Assembly (NCBI GenBank): GCA_026003395.1
Contig: BPHE01000013.1
Span: 1-64,000 of the forward strand
Length of the DNA: 64,000 nucleotides
Direction: 5' to 3'
From: Vicingaceae bacterium
Lineage (GTDB): Bacteria > Bacteroidota > Bacteroidia > Flavobacteriales_E > Vicingaceae
This document shows, piece by piece, positions 1 through 7,877 of this stretch. The position numbers were made by a program, and so were the translations under genes. Positions within the stretch are counted from its first letter, which is position 1; each line of letters opens with the position of its first letter. A model generated the notes under the pieces. It searched no databases. It saw nothing but the letters and a program-made list of their open reading frames with translations, and was not told the origin of the DNA.

Positions 1-95
1 TAGCACAAAATGGTTATGATTTGGTAAAAAATCAATATAATTGGCAAACTAAATTGGAAAAACTCATAAATATCATCGAACATGGAAGAAGTTAA
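1..95 (+). CDS. C-terminal end of a probable glycosyltransferase (cut by window edge)
   Basis: Reading from base 3 gives about 30 residues ending in NWQTKLEKLINIIEHGRS and a TAA at 93-95. The preceding residues (NGYDLVKNQYNW) resemble the C-terminal helix of GT4-type glycosyltransferases, where a Y/W-W pair precedes the last amphipathic helix. The frame overlaps the dapD start at 82 by 14 nt, which suggests translational coupling. Only the tail is visible, so the family is an inference from a short stretch and it could be another alpha-helical C-terminus. Confidence 0.45.
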   Translation, partial: AQNGYDLVKNQYNWQTKLEKLINIIEHGRS

Positions 96-897
96 ACAAT
101 TGATTGAACAGGCCTGGAACGAACGTGAGTTAATTAAAGAAAAAACATACAAAGAAGCCGTTGAATTTGCATTACAACAATTGGATAACGGACAATGGCG
201 CATTGCTCAACCTTCGGAAAATGGTTGGCAAGTGAACGAATGGTTGAAAAAGGCCGTCTTATTGTATTTTTCTATTGCAGAAATGAAAACTTATGAGGTG
301 GGTCCGATGGAGTTTTATGATAAGATACCATTGAAAAAGAATTATCAAAAATTGGGTGTAAGGGCCGTGCCGCACGCCATCTGCCGCTATGGTGCTTATT
401 TAGCTCCCGGAACAATTTTAATGCCTTCTTATGTCAATATTGGTGCTTATGTTGACAGTGGCACCATGGTAGATACTTGGGCAACAGTGGGTAGTTGTGC
501 TCAAATAGGGAAAAATGTTCACTTGAGTGGCGGTGTGGGTATAGGTGGTGTTTTAGAGCCCCCGCAAGCTTCTCCCGTGATCATCGAAGATGGTTGCTTC
601 ATAGGTTCTCGTTGTATAGTAGTGGAAGGCGTTCATATAAAACGGGAAGCCGTATTGGGTGCAAATGTCGTCATTACACAATCGACCAAAATAATTGATG
701 TGAGCGGTCCCGAACCGGTTGAATATAAAGGTGTTGTCCCCGAACGTTCGGTGGTTATTCCGGGTTCCTATACCAAAAAATTTCCTGCAGGAGAATATAA
801 CGTGAGTTGTGCTTTGATAATCGGTAAACGAAAGGCCTCCACCGATCTGAAAACCTCTCTCAATGATGCGCTGAGAGAATTCAATGTGGCTGTGTGA
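82..897 (+). CDS. dapD: 2,3,4,5-tetrahydropyridine-2,6-dicarboxylate N-succinyltransferase
   Basis: Catalyses succinyl-CoA-dependent succinylation of tetrahydrodipicolinate in the cytoplasmic lysine/meso-diaminopimelate pathway. At 271 aa it has the usual DapD length. The N-terminal helical domain opens with EEVKQLIEQAWNER. From about residue 100 onward a left-handed beta-helix of hexapeptide repeats is visible (GTILMPSYVNIGAYVDSGTM, VGSCAQIGKNVHLSGGVGIG), followed by the family signature GGVLEPPQASPVIIEDGCFIGSR and a C-terminal strand region. The ATG at 82 fits the usual family N-terminus. It overlaps the end of the preceding reading frame. The downstream neighbour is an insertion element, so no lysine-pathway partner is visible here. 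Confidence 0.97.
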   Translation: MEEVKQLIEQAWNERELIKEKTYKEAVEFALQQLDNGQWRIAQPSENGWQVNEWLKKAVLLYFSIAEMKTYEVGPMEFYDKIPLKKNYQKLGVRAVPHAICRYGAYLAPGTILMPSYVNIGAYVDSGTMVDTWATVGSCAQIGKNVHLSGGVGIGGVLEPPQASPVIIEDGCFIGSRCIVVEGVHIKREAVLGANVVITQSTKIIDVSGPEPVEYKGVVPERSVVIPGSYTKKFPAGEYNVSCALIIGKRKASTDLKTSLNDALREFNVAV

Positions 898-975
898 CGG
901 GATACCCTCGTAGCTTTGAAGGATCTATACAGAAATATGAGGATTTCACATTGTTAGTTCTCTAATAACTAAAAG

Positions 976-1010
976 AAACCACTATTGTCCCATATAAATC
1001 AAAAGTAATA
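976..1010 (+). repeat. Short interspersed repeat, copy A (related copies at 2386 and 6083)
   Basis: The core CCACTATTGTCCCATATAAA then TCAAAAGTAATAA matches copy C at 6083-6117 (CCACTATTGCCCGATAAAAA then TCAAAAGTAGTAA) with one indel and a few substitutions. It lies 3 nt upstream of the IS256 left inverted repeat. Copy B at 2386-2400 keeps only AAACCACTATT-TCCC. These may be remnants of the ends of another transposable element or a MITE. Confidence 0.6.
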
Positions 1011-1083
1011 AGATACTATCCCAAAAAGTGTGTAAAGTTGAACATTTCTAAATTTGAAATTTAAACATTAAAAAACAAAAACA

Positions 1084-2246
1084 ATGAAAAATTTCAATTT
1101 TACACAAGAGCAAGTTACAAAAATTTTAGAAGAAATTGCTCAGAAAAAGGATGGTTTTCAAGAAGTTTTAAAAATCAGCTTTGAGGCGATCATGCGGGCT
1201 GAACGCGAGCTTCACAACCGGAAAGAAGGAGATATGAGCAATGGGTATCGCTATCGCAAGACCTTTGGAAAAGGAAAACTACCGGAACTAAGAGTGCCGC
1301 GCAGTCGCCGAGGGAATTTCTTTCCTATACTTTTGGCATTGTTGCGTAACCGGGAAGAGGAAGCCCGCAAACTTGCATTTAACTTGTATGGTGCCGGTCT
1401 GACGACAGCACAGGTTGGGGAGATATTTGGGGACATTTATGGAAAGCAATATAGTCCAAGTCAAATCAGCCGGTTGTTTGAGTATGCCCGGTCGGAAGTT
1501 CAGGCGTGGTTAACCCGGCCATTGGAATCCTATTACCCCATCATTCTGATAGATGCAACCTTTATACACACCCGAAGAGTGGATCACGTAAGCAAAGAGG
1601 CCTATTATACGATATTAGGTGTTCGAAAAGATCGCTCACGGGAGGTATTGGCCATTGTCAATTTCCCTACTGAAAGTGCTAAGGCATGGGAGGATGTTTT
1701 TGACGAATTAAAAAAGCGTGGTCTTCAACAGGTGGGTTTAGTCATTAGTGATGGACTGAAAGCCATAGAGGATGCTATTTGGAAAAAATTTCCTTCAACC
1801 CAAATACAATTATGCTCAATTCATCTGCAGAGAAATGTTCAAAAACGCGTCAAACCCAAGGATAAAGTCCGGGTAGCAGAAGATTTAAAAGATGTGTTCC
1901 GGACCGGCGACCGACATGATAGAAGTGTGAAAGGATGGGAACGTTGGATGAAATTTTGTCAAAAATGGGGGCGATGTTATCCCTCGCTTCAACGTATGGC
2001 TGAGGATCAAAGGTATAAGCTCTATTTTTGGATTATGATTACCGCATCCATAGCATGATTTACTCAACAAATTGGATAGAACGGCTTAACAGGGATTACA
2101 AGAGAACAATAAAAATGCGGGGTGCTTTACCAAATGCCGAAGCAACCATTTTGTTATTGGGATATGTGGCAATGACGCGAAATGCCTACCAAAGAAGATT
2201 GCCAAAGATAAACTATGAAACGAGAAAATTTAAATGGGATGAATGA
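1084..2246 (+). pseudogene. IS256 (mutator) family transposase, frameshifted
   Basis: DDE transposase. The first part (1084-2058, 324 aa) has the catalytic Asp region LIDATFIHTRR, the second Asp in VISDGLKAIEDAIWKKFP, and the C-H motif QLCSIHLQRNV. The last part (to 2246), with the catalytic Glu in YSTNWIERLNRDYKRTIK, is in the -1 frame. Adding one T to the T5 run at about 2026-2030 restores a continuous protein (KLYFLDYDYRIHSMIYSTNW), about 387 aa, close to the roughly 400 aa usual for the family. As read, the first fragment lacks the catalytic Glu and should be inactive. P-site slippage on T-TTT is conceivable, but IS256 elements do not normally use frameshifting. Confidence 0.85.
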
Positions 2247-2292
2247 TTGGAAGCTTGCTTCGTCTATGACTTCGCTTCGCTTCCAATCATTC
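2241..2292 (+). terminator. Hairpin at the 3' end of the transposase gene
   Basis: GAATGATTGGAAGC (2241-2254) is perfectly complementary to GCTTCCAATCATTC (2279-2292), giving a 14-bp stem that includes the transposase stop codon. Little U-tract follows. It probably ends transposase transcription or blocks outside transcription from entering the element. Confidence 0.5.
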
Positions 2293-2359
2293 TAAAAATG
2301 AAAAAATGATTAAATTTGAAATAAAATTAAAAAGTCATTACACACAAAATGGGATATTA

Positions 2360-2657
2360 CCTATCATTTCAAAATTTGAAAATGTAAACCACTATTTCCC
2401 GGTCCGCAAAATGGTAGTATCCCTTTTTGAAGGTATAGATTGGGAAGCAAATATTACGGATGTAATACAGAAGTTAATACGAGTTAGGATATTTGAAATA
2501 CGCTAAAATTCTTATGTCAAATACTATTATGTTAACCTTTTTATTTTGTCAATAGACATGTTGCGAAATAGTTTTTTGATGATTTTTTGAAAAGAATACC
2601 AATTATTATGTTATTGATAATCAAATATTTTTGTTTTACCAATTTTTCGCAAAAAAC
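2360..2657. other. AT-rich non-coding gap between the insertion element and the DUF262 operon
   Basis: About 300 bases with no credible gene. It contains copy B of the short repeat (2386-2400) and a further TAGTATCCC at 2413-2421, which resembles the first bases of the IS256 inverted repeats. A 66-codon frame at 2306-2506 runs through the IS end and has no recognisable features. The rest is AT-rich and shows nothing else I can name. Confidence 0.5.
2386..2420 (+). repeat. Short interspersed repeat, degenerate copy B
   Basis: AAACCACTATTTCCC matches the first 15-16 bases of copies A (976) and C (6083) and then diverges. It ends in GTAGTATCCC, similar to the IS256 inverted-repeat tip TACTATCCC. 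It is on the same strand as copies A and C. Confidence 0.4.
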
Positions 2658-4664
2658 CTATTCTCTTTCTTTCAATTTCGCAACAAATATTTCAATCATT
2701 TTACCACTGTGGTCTTTAATTTGATCTATGCCCCATTTTTCATATTCCATCATAATTCGTTGCTTTATGCTATCTATTGTTGGACTTTTTGCGTAATATT
2801 CTTTTTTTGCTGCAGGCATATGATTACTCAAACGTGAGTTTTTACTACTACTAATCAGACATAAATTTCCGAAATTGTCTAACCATTTAGCGTCTTCTCC
2901 CTTTAAAGCTTCTCCCTCAATAATAGGATGTTGAGGGTAATAGTGTTCTACTGAACTTCTAAATGTAAATTCAAAATCTTTTATACGATTGTCTGTAAAT
3001 GCTTGTTCTTTATTAATTTTAAAATAGTTTTTTTCGCCCATATAATCTTGCCACAATAAATAATCAAGGTAATTGAATATAAAGTTTTCCACATCAGTTC
3101 CTTGATTGAGTTTGTTTGTTATGGTATCTTGGGGAATGCATTTATTTTTGTAAATGCGTTTATTTTTGTATATAATATCAAAATAATCTATGGGTTCCTT
3201 TGCTAAAAACCTATCGTATAAGAATGCTTTTGCAAGTTTTTCAAGATATGTTTTATAATCGTTTGCCAAATTAGTTCCGGAATATTCTAAGACGAATTTC
3301 AACGAAGCGTTTAACCAATGCTTATAAACTAAAGCCGGACTTGAAACATGAAACATTGAAAGTAACATTAAAATTTCTCTATTTATTCCTTCATTACTCT
3401 CAGCATTGTCTGCATTAAATGTATTTACATAAGTTACTTGGTTAGCTTCATTCCGTTTCAAACGTTTTAAACTCCAATGGTCAGTTCCATTTGTAAACTC
3501 TCTTTTTATAATATATTTATCAAAATAGAATTTTCCCTTCAATAAATTGTAGCCGAATTGTTTTACGAACTCTTTATTCTTGTCTGGCTCAACTTCATTT
3601 TTCTTTAAAAATGGTTCAAAAAGTTCTAGTAATCGCTTGTCGTCTAATGGGATATTCTTAATTTTTTCATCGGTAATACTTTCATCTTGATTTACTTGTA
3701 TTCTCAAAATGTGAAGTAAAAAATTGGAAAAATTTATGACAGAGTTAAATCTATCGGGACTTTCTTCCTGAGTGCTTGAATTTTCAGTAATTGGTTTTGC
3801 TGTTTTTTCAAGAAGTTGGCTTATTGTCAAAGATTCTTCTGCAGCTTGGTTGGTAGTTGTATTTTGTAATTTCTGATAAAGAGATTCTTTGTCAACTAAA
3901 TTGTTCCAATCTTCACCAAATATCTCATTTCTTTGTGCAACTGAAAAACCGTACTGAACATATCTTTCCATATTTGAAGTTGCTTCCCATATCAAGTTGA
4001 AAGCATATTTCAAATTGTCGTCTTCCAAAATGTCAAGCATTTTTGCTTTTAAGATTTCGTGCTTTTCTAATTGTTCACCACGAGTATTCATTATCTCAAA
4101 ATAGTGATTCAAGTCAGTATCTTCAGGAACTAAAACACGTAAGATTATAACTTTTTTAAAAAAGTAATTGCAAAACATATCAATAGTTAATTTGTTTTCA
4201 GATAAAACTTTTGCTAATGATTTTTTTGCAATGTTATATCCTTGTCGAATAGCAGCATTACATTCCTTATTTTCTAAACTTTTGCCATTAAAAAGATACG
4301 AAAGTGTATCTGAGGCAAGTTTACGGCTATCAAAAGATAGATTAAGTTTTTTATACCAAGATAAATCAATCTTTGGATACTCTTTTTTGATTACATTTAA
4401 CAATATAGTCAATGTTGTTAAACGTTGTTGCCCGTCAATAATTTCATATTTTACATCACTCCCTAATTTTCTTTTGTAAACAATCAATGAACCGATGTAG
4501 TATTTGGTCTCTTTGCTTTTAAGAAGGTAATCCACTATGTCTTGGATGAGTTGGGTTATTTCAGGTTCTCCCCATTCGTAGTTTCTTTGATAGATTGGAA
4601 TTACATAATCATCAGATCTGAATAATTCCTTTATACTGAAATATTTTGGTTGTTTATCGTTCAT
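2658..4664 (-). CDS. DUF262 and DUF1524 protein (GmrSD-like type IV restriction enzyme family)
   Basis: A 668-aa protein from the ATG at 4664. That start sits in ATGAACGATAA, so it overlaps the stop of the upstream DUF262 gene by 11 nt and is preceded by GGGA; an in-frame start at 4724 would overlap by 71 nt. The N-terminal DUF262 (ParB/sulfiredoxin-like NTPase) domain shows IPIYQRNYEW, YIGSLIVYKR, the signature DGQQRLTTL and NTRGEQLEKHEILKAKML. A long helical middle follows. The last ~100 residues form DUF1524, an HNH-type nuclease, with the EHYYPQHP histidine and NFGNLCLISSSKNSRLSN. In GmrSD, SspE and BrxU, DUF262 binds and hydrolyses nucleotides and DUF1524 cuts DNA, usually modified phage DNA. 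The target here is unknown. Base composition is AT-richer than the flanks. Confidence 0.88.
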   Translation of the reverse strand: MNDKQPKYFSIKELFRSDDYVIPIYQRNYEWGEPEITQLIQDIVDYLLKSKETKYYIGSLIVYKRKLGSDVKYEIIDGQQRLTTLTILLNVIKKEYPKIDLSWYKKLNLSFDSRKLASDTLSYLFNGKSLENKECNAAIRQGYNIAKKSLAKVLSENKLTIDMFCNYFFKKVIILRVLVPEDTDLNHYFEIMNTRGEQLEKHEILKAKMLDILEDDNLKYAFNLIWEATSNMERYVQYGFSVAQRNEIFGEDWNNLVDKESLYQKLQNTTTNQAAEESLTISQLLEKTAKPITENSSTQEESPDRFNSVINFSNFLLHILRIQVNQDESITDEKIKNIPLDDKRLLELFEPFLKKNEVEPDKNKEFVKQFGYNLLKGKFYFDKYIIKREFTNGTDHWSLKRLKRNEANQVTYVNTFNADNAESNEGINREILMLLSMFHVSSPALVYKHWLNASLKFVLEYSGTNLANDYKTYLEKLAKAFLYDRFLAKEPIDYFDIIYKNKRIYKNKCIPQDTITNKLNQGTDVENFIFNYLDYLLWQDYMGEKNYFKINKEQAFTDNRIKDFEFTFRSSVEHYYPQHPIIEGEALKGEDAKWLDNFGNLCLISSSKNSRLSNHMPAAKKEYYAKSPTIDSIKQRIMMEYEKWGIDQIKDHSGKMIEIFVAKLKERE

Positions 4665-5982
4665 AATATCCCAATTTTTTGAATTGCTCAACAATTTCTT
4701 CTGTTTTACTTGATTTATTTTCACTTAGAGTTTCAGGTTGCAAGTTTAAAATAACCTTTGGATTAATTGCTTCCTTAATTTTTTTAAATATAGAATGCTC
4801 TTGATTTAGAGCATAATTATCAACTGAATTAAGTCTAACAGCTTGAAGTTTCAAACGCAATGAATACGCCCACACAAAAATTTTATCAATTGCTTTTTCC
4901 AAATCTTTGTCCCCGAATTTGTCTATGTAATAAATTAAGCCACAATAGAACAAGTTGCGAATATATTTGTCTCCTGTTCGAAAACTTCCCTCATAAGTTT
5001 TAATCAATTTCAAAATAGGATATTTATCACTCATTTCTTTTGATTTGATATTGTCAATCATAATTTGATAATATTCTATCATTTCAAAAAATCGTTTTCC
5101 ATTTATGATAATTCCGTCTATTTGAAAAGGAAAATCGATTTTGTTTTTGTCAATATTTCTGTGATATGAGCGGTTGTAATCATCAACATAAAAATGAGCA
5201 ATCCGAAACATTGCTGCAAATGGATAATTTTGTTCTGAATAGAGGTTTATTCCCTTGAATACATCAATATCATTCTTTGAAAAATACTGTGCAGAATATC
5301 CTTTGCTCCAATTTCGAATTCTGAATAAATACTGTGAAAACAATTTTGATAGTTTTTCTGTCTCCCAACTTTCCCATTTTTCAACTATTTTTTTGCGTTC
5401 TTCTTCTGTTGAAAAATTATTCATCTCCCTCAAGTGGAATGCTTTTAATAAGTCGTGGGGTTCAAGTTCTTTACCTCTTGTATTTTGGGAATCAAAAAAC
5501 TGAAATGCTTCTGATATATCATCCAAAACGACTTCAACCAAAGTACATTTTTCTAGAAAAAAATATATTGATTGTTCGTCAAAATCTTCAATTCGTCTTT
5601 GAATTTGTCTGTAGTTATTTTGGATATTCGCTTTTGAAATGTCATTGGTAAAAGATAAATTCAAAAGTTTGGGTTCAAAATTTTCAAATAGTTTTTCTTC
5701 TTCTTTTGTTTTGTTTTTTCTTTGCTTTATTGCATAGGCGATCAAAGTTAAAGTAATTGTTCTTTGCTGCCCATCGACAATATCAAAAATATCGTCGTGC
5801 TTATGAAGCACAAGAGTCCCCAAACGATATTCTGACTTTTCCTTATTTATCAGTATATCATCTATAAGTTGATTAACATTTTTAATTGTCCATTTATATG
5901 GCCGTTGAAAGTTTGGTATATTTAATTTATCGTTTGTAAGCAATTCTTTTACTTTTATTATCCGAGGTTGATTTTGCCCCAT
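4654..5982 (-). CDS. DUF262 family protein (RloF/GmrS-like), no nuclease domain
   Basis: A 442-aa protein, first gene of a two-gene operon. It has the DUF262 hallmarks: IPNFQRPYKW (about residues 22-31), LGTLVLHKHDD, the DGQQRTITLTLI signature near residue 70, and FDSQNTRGKELEPHDLLKAF, which parallels NTRGEQLEKHEILKAKML in its partner. The C-terminal half is helical and ends without the histidine/asparagine motif of DUF1524. It may be a sensor or regulatory subunit of the DUF262-DUF1524 protein encoded with an 11-nt overlap downstream. No methyltransferase, helicase or integrase lies beside the pair. A TATATTTG promoter element is seen at 6034-6041. An anti-phage role is an inference from the family. 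Confidence 0.85.
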   Translation of the reverse strand: MGQNQPRIIKVKELLTNDKLNIPNFQRPYKWTIKNVNQLIDDILINKEKSEYRLGTLVLHKHDDIFDIVDGQQRTITLTLIAYAIKQRKNKTKEEEKLFENFEPKLLNLSFTNDISKANIQNNYRQIQRRIEDFDEQSIYFFLEKCTLVEVVLDDISEAFQFFDSQNTRGKELEPHDLLKAFHLREMNNFSTEEERKKIVEKWESWETEKLSKLFSQYLFRIRNWSKGYSAQYFSKNDIDVFKGINLYSEQNYPFAAMFRIAHFYVDDYNRSYHRNIDKNKIDFPFQIDGIIINGKRFFEMIEYYQIMIDNIKSKEMSDKYPILKLIKTYEGSFRTGDKYIRNLFYCGLIYYIDKFGDKDLEKAIDKIFVWAYSLRLKLQAVRLNSVDNYALNQEHSIFKKIKEAINPKVILNLQPETLSENKSSKTEEIVEQFKKLGYYER

Positions 5983-6033
5983 AAATTTTGTTGTTAGATT
6001 TCGGTTGTCTTTCTAAGTGTTCATATGTAAGTC

Positions 6034-6060
6034 CAAATATACTCCATATATCCTTTTCAA
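6034..6060 (-). promoter_or_regulatory. Predicted Bacteroidota-type promoter of the DUF262 operon
   Basis: On the minus strand TATATTTG (6041-6034) matches the -7 consensus TAnnTTTG. A TTG at 6060-6058 lies 16 nt upstream, slightly closer than the usual 19-20. The leader to the ATG at 5982 would be about 45 nt. Confidence 0.45.
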
Positions 6061-6082
6061 CATTTTTAGTGTCTTTTATTTT

Positions 6083-6117
6083 GAACCACTATTGCCCGAT
6101 AAAAATCAAAAGTAGTA
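6083..6117 (+). repeat. Short interspersed repeat, copy C
   Basis: GAACCACTATTGCCCGATAA then AAATCAAAAGTAGTAA, the best-preserved partner of copy A at 976-1010, in the same orientation. Copies A and C sit on either side of the IS256 element and the DUF262 operon. Confidence 0.6.
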
Positions 6118-6309
6118 ATTTTATCGAAAGTGTTGATTTTATTGAGGTTGTTTTTTTAATTTTTACCCTATGTTTTGCCAAATAGTAAATGAAGTTTATA
6201 GTTTCGAGGGATTCGCTTTCTTATACTCAATCATTTTAAGGATTTTCAATTATGTCATTAAAATTTGAAAGAAGTTCACACAACAATAAGAACATTTGAG
6301 AATGTGTTT

Positions 6310-7491
6310 TTATCCTTTCAAATAATAAACCATCCAGGCCATTAGACCGGCGCCAACCACCAATGCGTCTTCATTCACATCAAAATCAGGAGCATGCAGA
6401 CGTTTGATGTTTTTTTGATTTTCCCAACCTGTGCCCAATCTGTAGAAACATCCCGAGATCTCTTGTGTATAATAAGCAAAATCTTCGGCGGTCATTCTCA
6501 TATCCAACTCTGTAACCTGATCTTTGCCTAAAAATTCTTCTGCCGCCTTTTTACAATTCCGGGTTAATTGAGGATCATTTATCAAAACAGGGTAACCTTT
6601 TTTTATCTCAATTTCTGCCTTACAGCCATAGATTGAAGCGGCATGACCGGCTGTATCCTTGATTAAATCATGTATTTTGTTTCTTAAAGATTCGTCGAAT
6701 GTCCGTAATGTCCCTTCCAGGTAAACATTGTCGGGAATAACATTTGTGGCACCTGCGGCCAATATTTTACCCACAGACAAAACGCATGGGATCTTGGGAT
6801 CGACCATACGCGAAACTATTGTTTGTAATGACAATATCACATGAGCAGCAGCCACAACAGGGTCTTTCAATCTTTCGGGCATGGCTGCATGCCCCCCCAC
6901 TCCTTTTATATTTATATAAATTTCATCGGTTGATGCCATGTAGGGCCCTGGTCTGAAACCCACCTTTCCGGCCGGCAATTCAGGATATACATGTTGTCCA
7001 ATAATATGCTTCGCCGGATGTTTTTTAAACAATCCTTGTTGCATCATCAAAGATGCGCCCCCGGGTAATTTTTCTTCTCCCGGCTGAAAAATTATATTGA
7101 CAGTGCCGGCAAAATCATTATGATCATGCAATACTGAAGCCGCTATCAACAGACAAGCTGTATGAACATCATGTCCGCAGGCATGCATTACGCCGGAATT
7201 TTGCGAAGCATATTGGCAATCATTCTCTTCTTGTATTGGCAATGCATCCATGTCGGCACGCAAAGCTATGGCATCTCCGGAGCGTTTGCCATGGATTGTG
7301 GCAACGATTCCTGTACCTGCCCAACCTGTTTCAAAATCAATTCCCCATTTTTTCAACAATGTGGAAATATATTCTGAAGTTTTATATTCTTCAAAAGACA
7401 ATTCGGGATATTGGTGCAAATGCCTTCTGATGGCTGTCAATTCTCCCTTTCTCTCTTCTATAAGTTTTTTTAGTGTCTCTACTGCAATCAT
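6310..7491 (-). CDS. M20 family amidohydrolase (N-acyl-amino acid / hippurate hydrolase type)
   Basis: A 393-aa cytoplasmic metallopeptidase-fold hydrolase that removes acyl groups from N-acyl amino acids or similar amides. The metal-binding motif HACGHDVH is at residues 103-110, FQPGEE with the catalytic glutamate pair at about 135-140, and RADMDALP at about 78-85. The central GGHAAMPERLKDPV belongs to the dimerisation domain, and a late metal-ligand His lies in RLHAPDFDVNEDAL. The ATG overlaps the stop of the upstream TSUP gene in ATGA. The exact substrate cannot be read from sequence; IAA-amino-acid hydrolase, acetyldiaminopimelate deacetylase and hippuricase all share this architecture. 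Confidence 0.92.
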   Translation of the reverse strand: MIAVETLKKLIEERKGELTAIRRHLHQYPELSFEEYKTSEYISTLLKKWGIDFETGWAGTGIVATIHGKRSGDAIALRADMDALPIQEENDCQYASQNSGVMHACGHDVHTACLLIAASVLHDHNDFAGTVNIIFQPGEEKLPGGASLMMQQGLFKKHPAKHIIGQHVYPELPAGKVGFRPGPYMASTDEIYINIKGVGGHAAMPERLKDPVVAAAHVILSLQTIVSRMVDPKIPCVLSVGKILAAGATNVIPDNVYLEGTLRTFDESLRNKIHDLIKDTAGHAASIYGCKAEIEIKKGYPVLINDPQLTRNCKKAAEEFLGKDQVTELDMRMTAEDFAYYTQEISGCFYRLGTGWENQKNIKRLHAPDFDVNEDALVVGAGLMAWMVYYLKG

Positions 7492-7871
7492 TTGGAGAAA
7501 AAAATGAGTTTAATGGCAACAAACATCATGACAGCCCCGAAAATCTTTTTCAACAAAGATTCACTGATTACATAAATAGATAATCTGGAACCAAAATATG
7601 CGCCTAAAACAAAAAATATGGCAATTATTATGGCATAATGTATGTTTAATGCCCCCGCTTTGTAATAATTATAAGCTGCCAGCGCTCCTACGGGTGGCAA
7701 CATAATGGCAATGCTCGTACCTTGAGCTTCGAGTTGAGACATTCCAAGAAAAAAAACCAATGCAGGCACCATTATGATACCGCCTCCCACTCCTATCATC
7801 CCACTTAAGATTCCGGCTGCCAGCCCAATCAAAATCAAAATTAAATATGTTTCCATACTTAGTTTTTTCAT
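7488..7871 (-). CDS. Half-size TSUP (TauE/SafE) family membrane protein
   Basis: A 127-aa integral membrane protein with four likely membrane helices and the TSUP signature GMIGVGGGIIMVPALV near the N-terminus. Full TSUP permeases are about 250 aa with two such halves; this is one half, so it may act as a homodimer. I see no frameshifted second half. It overlaps the M20 gene by 4 nt (ATGA) and starts 6 nt after the upstream outer-membrane gene. Substrates in the family are small anions such as sulfite or sulfoacetate; the substrate here is unknown. Confidence 0.82.
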   Translation of the reverse strand: MKKLSMETYLILILIGLAAGILSGMIGVGGGIIMVPALVFFLGMSQLEAQGTSIAIMLPPVGALAAYNYYKAGALNIHYAIIIAIFFVLGAYFGSRLSIYVISESLLKKIFGAVMMFVAIKLIFFSK

Positions 7872-7877
7872 AAATTA

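Larger units (their letters stand above)
1014..2359 (+). mobile_element. IS256-family insertion sequence
   Basis: About 1.35 kb. Left end TACTATCCCAAAAAGTGTGTAA (1014-1035) and the reverse complement of 2338-2359, TAATATCCCATTTTGTGTGTAA, match at 17 of 22 positions and form the terminal inverted repeats. Between them lies a mutator-type transposase gene on the + strand, broken by a frameshift, and a 14-bp hairpin just after its stop. I see no clear 8-9 bp target duplication at the borders. Either the ends are slightly misplaced or the flanks have changed since insertion. Confidence 0.85.
5983..6309. other. Intergenic region upstream of the DUF262 operon
   Basis: 327 bases with no gene. It holds the operon's likely promoter (6034-6041, minus strand) and copy C of the short repeat (6083-6117). 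The rest, up to the end of the M20 gene at 6310, is AT-rich and featureless to the eye. Confidence 0.5.

Noticed and set aside
2020-2035. Programmed -1 frameshift in the transposase
   Set aside because: Only P-site slippage on T-TTT is possible and the A-site codon would not re-pair; IS256 elements are not known to use it, so a base deletion is simpler.
2306-2506. 66-codon frame at the right end of the IS256 element
   Set aside because: It starts inside the element, runs across the inverted repeat and has no recognisable features; treated as chance.
7236-7507. Overlapping frames on the opposite strand of the M20 gene
   Set aside because: They are shadows of a strongly conserved gene and show no family motifs.
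7488-7871. TSUP gene as a truncated full-size permease
   Set aside because: No second half or frameshift is visible on either side and short TSUP proteins of this size are known, so it is probably complete.
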